A stretch of 46,765 nucleotides of DNA, taken from contig JAUWTM010000011.1 of NCBI GenBank assembly GCA_030614715.1, forward strand, positions 1-46,765, read 5' to 3'. Positions 40,701 through 46,765 of the stretch are shown here, piece after piece. The notes beneath the pieces are model-generated. The model was not told where the DNA came from and made no database searches. It saw nothing but the letters and a program-made list of their open reading frames with translations. The position numbers and the translations under genes are program-made. The DNA comes from Planctomycetota bacterium (GTDB lineage Bacteria; JAJVIF01; JAPKYR01). Numbering within the stretch: position 1 is the stretch's first letter; each line of letters begins with the position of its first letter.

Positions 40701-40709
40701 GGCTTATTA

Positions 40710-41495
40710 ATGGTTCCGCGTATTTATAAGGAATTTTACTCGCAGCGGGTAGTGACGCTCGATGAAATCAAGCCCTTGTTCCCGGACGCTCAGCAGGCGA
40801 GGAATGCAGTCGCGTACCTGATCAAACACGGCTACGCGCAGCGTGTAAAAAGCGGTCTTTACTACCTGATACCCTTCGAGCATCGCGGAACGGAATGGCA
40901 GCCGGATGTTCTGGTTGTCGGCAGCAAGATTTCGAAGGGATATTTTTATTCGCACGCGACCGCACTGACATTATTCGGTATTCTCCCGGTTCCCCCGCCA
41001 CGAATTGCGATCACCGTACCCGAGCGATTTCGAAAATTCAGCTTCGGCACATTTACATACTACCCGATCGAGACAAAGCACTTTTTCGGGTTCCGCGACC
41101 TCGATTACAAGGGTATTACCATCTCGGTATCCAACCGCGAGCGTACGTTTATCGACTGCCTGTCAAGGCTGGACCTGTCCGGAGGAGTGGTCGGTGCGTT
41201 CAGGAACCTTCGCTCGTTCGGGATTTCAAACTACGCGCTGTTGATGGACTACCTGGACAGGATCGGGAAGAAAAGTGCGATGGTTCGCTGCGGATTCGCG
41301 CTGGAATATTTCCGCGAGAACTGGGAAGCCGACGATGAGGTTATCAAGGAATTGAAAAAACGAGCCCGAAGCGGACCCGTGTACTATCTCGATCGTGGTA
41401 TCCCGAAAGGTATGGGTAAACTGGTGAAAGGCTGGAACCTGATTATCCCTGCCGCTTTCGAGGATCTGGTCGGTGGCGGCGGCGGTCCGGCGTAA
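40710..41495 (+). CDS. AbiEi-type antitoxin/transcriptional regulator, without toxin partner
   Basis: 261 residues. The N-terminal winged-helix domain (residues 1-55: YSQRVVTLDEIKPLFPDAQQARNAVAYLIKHGYAQRVKSGLYYLIP) is followed by the AbiEi core (YFYSHATALTLFGILPVPP, then ITVPERFRKFSFGTFTYYP, then ISVSNRERTFIDCLSRLDLSGG). YSHATAL and ERTFIDCL are hallmarks of this family. In type IV toxin-antitoxin systems AbiEi counters the nucleotidyltransferase toxin AbiEii, normally encoded right after it. Here the next gene is on the opposite strand and unrelated, so this is an orphan regulator. The C-terminus ends in GGGGG and overlaps the convergent gene by 53 bp. Confidence 0.82.
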   Translation: MVPRIYKEFYSQRVVTLDEIKPLFPDAQQARNAVAYLIKHGYAQRVKSGLYYLIPFEHRGTEWQPDVLVVGSKISKGYFYSHATALTLFGILPVPPPRIAITVPERFRKFSFGTFTYYPIETKHFFGFRDLDYKGITISVSNRERTFIDCLSRLDLSGGVVGAFRNLRSFGISNYALLMDYLDRIGKKSAMVRCGFALEYFRENWEADDEVIKELKKRARSGPVYYLDRGIPKGMGKLVKGWNLIIPAAFEDLVGGGGGPA

Positions 41496-42630
41496 CTCCA
41501 CCCTTAGTTGTCAACCTTGCAGCTTTCTGACTCTCGATCTTCGTCCTGAGCGATCCACCCTTCTTCTTGGTATCTCTCTGTTCACGCTCCTCAGCTGGAG
41601 CTTTCGATACCACAGGCGTATCATCAACGATTCCCATCTGCCGTTTCGCGAAGTCAGCAACGGTGACCAGTCTCGGAATTCTCCCGAATTTTTCAATCGA
41701 ACCGAGGATCAGTTTCAGGTTCCTGCTGAGATTCCTGGTACCCCCCGCGACAAGACCGCCGTCCGGAACCTCCAGTCCGGCAGCCTGCATCGGGTGCACA
41801 ACCAGCATCAGGTATTCTGCGTGCTTGTAGATCGAACCAAGCCCTGCTTTCAGGACCTCATGGTCGAAGGACAGGTCGATATACCGTCGGATTCCAGGTT
41901 CAGTTGTATCATCGGGATCGTACGGAGCCCTGATGCCTGCCATGGTGAATGGTATCTGGAGAATCGACAGCGATTCCTCCGCTTCGACCCTGTCACCCGA
42001 CCCGTACGCGCGCGTAGGCCTGCGGTAATCGCCTCGCGACGGGTGATACGGGGAATCGGGTGTGGTCTCCCAGTCGAACCACCGAAGGCCATCGTCCCTT
42101 TTCCGTCCGGGCAGTGCGGACGAATCGGCGAGTATGCCGATATTATCGAGACTTTGCATCAGCTCATTTGAGGCGACCGACTCTCCCATGCGGGATGTCA
42201 CGGGCTTGAATTCCCCTCCTGATATTTCATGCCAGATCCTGTCGATTGCGGATTTCAGCTTTTTATGGTCACGGATCGGGATCCAATTCTGTCCGTGACG
42301 TTTGTAAACATGCGGGTGCCAGCCTATTTCGCCACCGAAGAGCGTGCAGTCCTCCCAGAATTCCCTCCAGCCATGAAAAAGACCGAGTGCATTGCCCGTA
42401 ATATCCTTCACCTGCATGTCGGCCCTTACGAACCATGTAACGGGAAGGAGGTTCCCCCAGTTTCTGCTGATGACATCACCAAGGATGTCACGTATCTCCG
42501 GCAGGACATCCATAAGGGCGGTGAATCTCGATTTACGGTCTCCCTGGTCGAAGGAACCGTCGCACACGTCAACCGTCAGGAGAACAGGCAGTTCTTTCCG
42601 CGTGTAATTATTACCGATTCTCTCAGCCAT
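41443..42630 (-). CDS. polysaccharide-deacetylase-like protein
   Basis: 395 residues. The beta/alpha-barrel motifs of the deacetylase superfamily can be traced: LLTVDVCDGSFDQGD (Asp pair in the place of TFDD), VTWFVRAD, GGEIGWHPHVYKRHG (His pair), VTSRMGESVASNELMQSLDNIGILADSSALPG, then LMLVVHPMQA. This resembles the WalW-like and DUF-type deacetylase relatives linked to surface glycans rather than classical NodB. No signal peptide, so cytoplasmic. A Lys/Arg-rich tail (about 340-395) extends past the domain and overlaps the AbiEi-like gene. AGGAG seven bases before the ATG supports the start. Confidence 0.72.
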   Translation of the reverse strand: MAERIGNNYTRKELPVLLTVDVCDGSFDQGDRKSRFTALMDVLPEIRDILGDVISRNWGNLLPVTWFVRADMQVKDITGNALGLFHGWREFWEDCTLFGGEIGWHPHVYKRHGQNWIPIRDHKKLKSAIDRIWHEISGGEFKPVTSRMGESVASNELMQSLDNIGILADSSALPGRKRDDGLRWFDWETTPDSPYHPSRGDYRRPTRAYGSGDRVEAEESLSILQIPFTMAGIRAPYDPDDTTEPGIRRYIDLSFDHEVLKAGLGSIYKHAEYLMLVVHPMQAAGLEVPDGGLVAGGTRNLSRNLKLILGSIEKFGRIPRLVTVADFAKRQMGIVDDTPVVSKAPAEEREQRDTKKKGGSLRTKIESQKAARLTTKGGVTPDRRRHRPDPRKRQG

Positions 42631-42743
42631 GGGTCCACTCCTCTCGTTCCAGCCAATGGATAAATTATATCAAATATCCGTGGACAGAGGGGTTGAAAGC
42701 GTCGAACAAAAACTCATCCTGGTTTTGTGTATTGTCAGTGCTA

Positions 42744-43385
42744 CTATTTCTCTGAGTTCTCCGTACGCCAGCCGGTGAAGTCCGGGTAAAGATAAACGCA
42801 GAATTCGAACAGCGGGTAATCGTGACGCAGCGAAACCCTCTTTGTAAGCGTCTTGCAGAACGAGAACACTTCCGCTGGATCAAAATAGTAAAGATGGTCC
42901 TCCGTGAAGTCGACATGGGAGCTCATCATGTCGAATGCAACGCCCTTCTTCGCGATCCTGAAACACTTCGCGATGACCTTTTTGATGACCTTGAGGTTAT
43001 CTGACTCACCAAACCTGTTGTTGAAGGCCTGGCTGGAGACCACGTAATCATATTCAAGGTCGTCCGGTGCATCGAGTATATCCAGCTCGAGGAATTCCTC
43101 CCCGGGATGACGTTTCTTCGCTTCCTTGAGGAACGCCGGAACAATATCGATGCCGGTGTAGGTAACAGGCTGACCGTAGTGACGGCAGTAGTCGACAAAA
43201 CCCCCGAATCCGCAGCCCACATCGAGGACTCTCTGCCCTCCGAGGTCCGCTATTTCCGACAGCACCTTGTAACGGATGGCCTGGTGCTCATCCGATCCGC
43301 TTCCCAGCGCCTCGACAACGCTACCGAGTCTGTCGAAACGGTCGGAGTAGCGTTTGATAATTTCCTGTTTTTCATTGAGTTCCAT
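42744..43385 (-). CDS. class I SAM-dependent methyltransferase
   Basis: 213 residues. SAM-binding motif I is RVLDVGCGFGGFVDYC, motif post-I is VTYTGIDIVPAFLKEAKKRHP, motif II is FLELDILDAPDDLEYDYVVSSQAFN and motif III VAFDMMSSHVDF. The long C-terminal strand (RVSLRHDYPLFEFCVYLYPDF) is typical of small O- or C-methyltransferases acting on sugars, lipids or quinones; the substrate is not evident. It starts 21 bp after the SBBP lipoprotein stop on the same strand, so the two may be co-transcribed. Confidence 0.88.
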   Translation of the reverse strand: MELNEKQEIIKRYSDRFDRLGSVVEALGSGSDEHQAIRYKVLSEIADLGGQRVLDVGCGFGGFVDYCRHYGQPVTYTGIDIVPAFLKEAKKRHPGEEFLELDILDAPDDLEYDYVVSSQAFNNRFGESDNLKVIKKVIAKCFRIAKKGVAFDMMSSHVDFTEDHLYYFDPAEVFSFCKTLTKRVSLRHDYPLFEFCVYLYPDFTGWRTENSEK

Positions 43386-43406
43386 AATTGATGTTACCGA
43401 GTGTTA

Positions 43407-45935
43407 TTACTCCCATTCCCCGTTGTTCAGGTACTTAAGGAGGAAGGCATCATACTGCCCTGCGGACGCGTGAGTATCGGGTGCGCTTGACGACGGAGCG
43501 AAATCCGCTGAATTGGAGAAGTCGCCGCAGATGTACGGGAACAATGATTGTCCAAGGTCAATTCCTCTTGACTGGTCCCAGCCAGGCGACGTGATCACCC
43601 TGGACCACTGGTAACCGCTGGTAGCGGCGTACCGTGCAATAAAAATATCCCCGCCATCCGAAGTATGCACGTCAGATCCTGGACCGGGATCAAAGTCCAC
43701 TGTGCCCTCGTAGTATCCAGCAACAAATACATCACCTGTCGGATCGGCGACACAATCTTTCATTGAGTCACCGGCAGACCCGCCAAGTGATTGTGCCCAC
43801 TGGAATTCACCAGTGGAATCGTATTTCGTTAAAAATCCATCCCATTGACCAGCACTACCCAGCCAGTATTCACCCGGGCCGGGATCGAAATCAATAACAC
43901 CTTCATAGTCTCCAGTGGCATAAATTTCATTCAGGTGAGTGGTTGTAACACCCTGGGAATAATCTACAGTGAGTCCACCCCAGTGGACACCCCAGTAATA
44001 GACACCATCGTTTGTGAACCTGCTTAAAAAGACGTCCTGCAGACCCGCAGATTGATGAATATCGATACCGGGCCCGGGATTAAAATCGATGCCGGTATCG
44101 TCATCATTGTTCCGAAAGTGACCGAGCACCGCAATATAGCCAAGGGTATCCAATTCAACATCATTTCCCACATCGGCTTTCTCCCCACCCCACGTTTGTA
44201 CCCATGAAACCATATAATCCGTGTAATAAAACTTCGCAAGGAATGCGTCGGTTGATCCATTCGAAGCGTGCGGAGTGTCACCGAACCAGAACGTGGTGTC
44301 ACCGCCTAACACACCGGTAATGTAGGCATTCCCTTGAACATCAGAAGCCACACCACGTACTTTGTCCGTGTTTGGCCCCTGGACCAGCCTGGTATAATGC
44401 CAGTCACCGTTGTACATAAATCGGCTCATGAAGCCATCTGTAGAACCTTCGCAATCCCTGATGTACTCGTCGTCGGGATCGGTATCGAAATCCACGGTAG
44501 ACGTCCATTCACCTGCCACGTAAACGAAATCCGTTCCGGACGTCGCGACGCTGTATGCAATGTCATCGCCGGGTCCACCCCATGTTCTCGTCCACTGGTA
44601 CACCCCTTCAGAATCGTACTTGGTAAGGAAACAGTCCAGCAGGCCAATGGAGATATATTCATCGACACCCTCTGTTGGATCGAAATCGCTGCTGCCACGA
44701 AACGCACCTGCAACATAGACATCACCCAGATCACCCGCGACGACGTCGTAGGCAAACTCGTAATTCGTGCCGCCCCATGTCCTGGCCCAGCCCTCAGGTT
44801 CGTCCGGCATGACGCTCAGAGGGAATACCTGATACGCGGTCAGGTCGATGTAATCCGGGAAGGAACCTGCGTCCTGATCAAATATGCTGATGAGGCAGTC
44901 ATAGCTTCCAACCGGCGGCAATAATTCATTTTCTATCAGCACTTCCCAGGTGTGTATGTCCCCGTCCCAGCCCCAGGAGCCAGCTTCAAGTGTCCCGGTA
45001 AAAATTTCAGGGCATTCCAGCTCAGGAGCGAAGTCCGTTCCCGGTATGTAGTTATGGGAGTAGATCGTGACACGTACCCCGCCCCCGGATTCGGTCAGGC
45101 CCGGGCCGATCGGGTCCTGCACGACTTCGATCATGTACGGTTCGTAACTGTTGGCACTGTAATCGAAATCGGTCATCGGATCGACGACAGGATTAACAAT
45201 TGGGGGCGCCCAGCAGGCTGAAACGGCGTAACCGAATACGAAATCACCCTCAGGCAGGTGTATCAGGTTCGGTACCGTGATCGAGTCGCCAGGATAAAAC
45301 GCGTTTCTCATGTTAGCGGGATCATCGGTTATGTAGCGCATGAATGGATTCAGTGTTGCGGTTGGTGGAAACGGGGAAGCGTAATTCCCCTCGATGTAAC
45401 CCTGGATCGGCGGAGCTCCAGCGCCAATGGTCCACGGAGCCATAAGGGTCGTCCAGCCATCTTCTGATATCATCCCGCCTTGACCGGCTGTGTTATGGTC
45501 CGGGATGGTTAAGCCTGATATCGGGAAAGTATGGCCCGGCTCAAACATCACTATTCCGCGGACGTCGAATCCGGTTAAATTTAAATTACTGAAGGGATGC
45601 GTGATTTCAACGTGAAAATAATACCATCCAAACAGGAAGGGCACGATGTCGACAACCGCGACACAGTCAGTGCACGGTCCGCCTTCCAGCCACCGGAGCA
45701 CATTCCAGTAATCCGCCGCTTGACGGACAGGCACAACGTCGCAGGTGTTGGTCTCCGCGTCGTAATGGAACTCGTAATAGCCCCAGATGTAGCGGTTGTC
45801 CGATATATTTTCATCCTGCTGTGCGGAAAGGTCGGTGTTCTCATCGATGTCCGTCAGGACAGGTGAGTCTGAGTTATTACAGCCAACCAGGAATATGACA
45901 AGCAGGATGGAACCAAGAGCCCAGTGTAAACGCAT
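43407..45935 (-). CDS. second SBBP-repeat lipoprotein with the shared N-terminal module
   Basis: 842 residues from ATG 45935, fixed by GGGAGG eight bases upstream; the frame to 46001 is non-coding leader. Lipobox FLVGC (Cys19). Shared module (about 40-310): NRYIWGYYEFHYD, VVPVRQAADYWNVLRWLEGGPCTDC, THPFSNLNLTGFDVRGIVMFEPG, FGYAVSACWAPP, DFDYSANSYEPY. Seven repeats follow (about 385-842) of the SBBP form WGG, a strand, VYVAG, FDPGPG loop. Blade 3 departs from the pattern (DTTFWFGDTPHAS) and blade 2 reads VDFDTDPDDEY. Same architecture as the gene at 24530-27061, so they are paralogues. Followed closely by the methyltransferase gene. Confidence 0.85.
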   Translation of the reverse strand: MRLHWALGSILLVIFLVGCNNSDSPVLTDIDENTDLSAQQDENISDNRYIWGYYEFHYDAETNTCDVVPVRQAADYWNVLRWLEGGPCTDCVAVVDIVPFLFGWYYFHVEITHPFSNLNLTGFDVRGIVMFEPGHTFPISGLTIPDHNTAGQGGMISEDGWTTLMAPWTIGAGAPPIQGYIEGNYASPFPPTATLNPFMRYITDDPANMRNAFYPGDSITVPNLIHLPEGDFVFGYAVSACWAPPIVNPVVDPMTDFDYSANSYEPYMIEVVQDPIGPGLTESGGGVRVTIYSHNYIPGTDFAPELECPEIFTGTLEAGSWGWDGDIHTWEVLIENELLPPVGSYDCLISIFDQDAGSFPDYIDLTAYQVFPLSVMPDEPEGWARTWGGTNYEFAYDVVAGDLGDVYVAGAFRGSSDFDPTEGVDEYISIGLLDCFLTKYDSEGVYQWTRTWGGPGDDIAYSVATSGTDFVYVAGEWTSTVDFDTDPDDEYIRDCEGSTDGFMSRFMYNGDWHYTRLVQGPNTDKVRGVASDVQGNAYITGVLGGDTTFWFGDTPHASNGSTDAFLAKFYYTDYMVSWVQTWGGEKADVGNDVELDTLGYIAVLGHFRNNDDDTGIDFNPGPGIDIHQSAGLQDVFLSRFTNDGVYYWGVHWGGLTVDYSQGVTTTHLNEIYATGDYEGVIDFDPGPGEYWLGSAGQWDGFLTKYDSTGEFQWAQSLGGSAGDSMKDCVADPTGDVFVAGYYEGTVDFDPGPGSDVHTSDGGDIFIARYAATSGYQWSRVITSPGWDQSRGIDLGQSLFPYICGDFSNSADFAPSSSAPDTHASAGQYDAFLLKYLNNGEWE

Positions 45936-46079
45936 GTTTGTGACCTCCCGGGAATTCGCCTTGTATACGTTCCAGTATAAGTAAAAGCGTGTATCCGTCA
46001 AGTAAACATGAACGAGCCGGTATATTTCAAATTAAATACGCTGGCCGTACGCTATAATTCCACGTGTGGAGGTGTTGAT

Positions 46080-46760
46080 ATGAAACAAGCACTTTTCCTG
46101 ATCACACTTGCTCTGTTGTCAGCCTTGTTAACAGGAGGTCCATCGATATGTCAATCCGGTGATATAACTGTCCAGCTTCCCGACCCCGATATCGAGGGCT
46201 CACTCACGCTTGAGGAATGCCTCACGGCACGGCGGTCATGCCGTGAATTCGGCGATCGCGCGATGACATTACAGGAAGTATCGCAGATCCTGTGGGCAGC
46301 ACAGGGTATAACAGCTGACTGGGGAGCCCGTACTGCGCCATCTGCGGGGGGCTTATTCCCGATCAGGCTTTTCCTCGCTGTGGAAAATGTCGACGGGCTG
46401 GATAATGGAGCGTGGGAATACTTGCCCGATTCACACTCGCTCAGGCAGTCAGTGGAGGGCGATCTGCTTCAGGACCTCGCCACTGCCGCGGTTTCGCAGG
46501 ACTGGATGGCGACGGGATCAGCTATGCTCGTTATCAGCGCAATTCCGGAAATTACGGAAGCGCGTTATCGCGACAGGAGCATGAGATACATCGATGCTGA
46601 AGTCGGCGCGATCTGCCAGAACGTCTATCTCATGTGCGAAACACTGGGGCTGGGAACTACCGCAGTCGGGGCAATGAACGATGAAGATGCAGCCGATATT
46701 GTCGGGACATCCAACACCGTGCGACTGCTGATGCCGCTGGGTCCGATCGTGGAAGAGTAG
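46080..46760 (+). CDS. exported SagB-type nitroreductase-family protein
   Basis: 226 residues from ATG 46080, with GGAGG seven bases upstream and a TATAAT at 46053-46058; the frame from 46008 lacks such signals. A hydrophobic signal (about 4-22: ALFLITLALLSALLTGGPS) leads the protein out of the cytoplasm, unusual for an FMN enzyme. The catalytic domain has RRSCREFGDRAMTLQEVSQILWAAQGIT, RTAPSAGGLFPIRLFLAV and GAICQNVYLMCETLGLGTTAVGA, the pattern of SagB/ThcOx dehydrogenases that oxidise azolines or act as oxidoreductases with FMN. No thiazole-forming cyclodehydratase or precursor peptide is visible in the window. Confidence 0.85.
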   Translation: MKQALFLITLALLSALLTGGPSICQSGDITVQLPDPDIEGSLTLEECLTARRSCREFGDRAMTLQEVSQILWAAQGITADWGARTAPSAGGLFPIRLFLAVENVDGLDNGAWEYLPDSHSLRQSVEGDLLQDLATAAVSQDWMATGSAMLVISAIPEITEARYRDRSMRYIDAEVGAICQNVYLMCETLGLGTTAVGAMNDEDAADIVGTSNTVRLLMPLGPIVEE

Positions 46761-46765
46761 ATGAC

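Larger units (their letters stand above)
40397..40709. other. divergent dnaA/AbiEi-like intergenic region
   Basis: 313 bp. On the minus strand a TATAAT at 40498-40493 could be the dnaA -10. Rightward there is a dyad at 40599-40616, TATGAT/TAGAAT at about 40625-40635, a strong Shine-Dalgarno at 40661-40670 inside a 7-codon frame (40654-40677) and a hairpin at 40674-40700. No DnaA boxes seen. Confidence 0.5.

Noticed and set aside
38740-40709. Replication origin near dnaA
   Set aside because: I found no TTATNCACA boxes, dnaN or AT-rich unwinding element with repeats; dnaA alone does not mark the origin.
44334-44924. 196-codon plus-strand frame opposite the second SBBP lipoprotein
   Set aside because: It mirrors the repeat periodicity of the real gene on the other strand (IGIEI words are the reverse of FDPG codons).

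Overview
The window reads as chromosomal DNA of a diderm (outer-membrane-bearing) bacterium of moderate-to-high GC. The evidence is an SLH-domain porin, many lipobox lipoproteins, an ExbB/TolQ-like membrane protein, a parvulin lipoprotein, and DnaA, RecN and NAD kinase of ordinary bacterial type. I cannot assign a phylum from sequence alone. The density of large secreted beta-propeller lipoproteins of unfamiliar type suggests an uncultured lineage. I see no tRNA, rRNA, CRISPR array, transposase or phage gene.

Layout. 1-2.3 kb: the 3' end of a secreted-type protein cut by the window edge, a repeat-rich spacer and a phosphoribosyltransferase. 2.4-6.1 kb: SLH porin, an ArsR-type repressor and a membrane-anchored HDOD protein. 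6.3-9.6 kb: a giant lipoprotein with PKD and LVIVD-type repeats. 9.6-14.5 kb: a slipin/NfeD pair, then a three-gene succinate dehydrogenase/fumarate reductase operon (sdhCAB) of the Wolinella-like B type, preceded by a perfect CRP-type palindrome. 14.7-22.7 kb: a leftward series comprising a coiled-coil protein, an NTF2-like exported protein, a parvulin lipoprotein, a geranylgeranyl-reductase-family flavoprotein, a polysaccharide deacetylase, an ExbB-like protein, recN and nadK. 22.8-27.1 kb: a GAF/HD-GYP protein with an altered metal site, a cupin and an SBBP-repeat lipoprotein. 27.1-28.5 kb: an AT-rich lipoprotein gene bracketed by long inverted repeats. 28.7-32.1 kb: an alkaline-phosphatase-superfamily hydrolase and a NAGPA-type glycosidase. 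32.3-38.6 kb: two more lipoproteins of the same family, a small secreted peptide, 51-bp direct repeats and an AT-rich lipoprotein-like gene. 39-46.8 kb: dnaA, an AbiEi-type regulator, a deacetylase-like protein, a methyltransferase, a second SBBP lipoprotein and an exported SagB-type nitroreductase.

The most notable theme is a set of five lipoproteins (starting at 6276, 24530, 32332, 35697 and, leftward, 45935). They share one N-terminal module of about 300 residues that I cannot match to a named domain: a CxxC pair in four of the five, then HP(F/Y/L), an FD step (GFDV in four), and a (G/D)YAV..(C/S)W..P..DF..AN..EP block. Each carries a different C-terminal display part. The second theme is dispersed palindromic repeats, two kinds of which bracket single lipoprotein genes and suggest cassette-like gene turnover.
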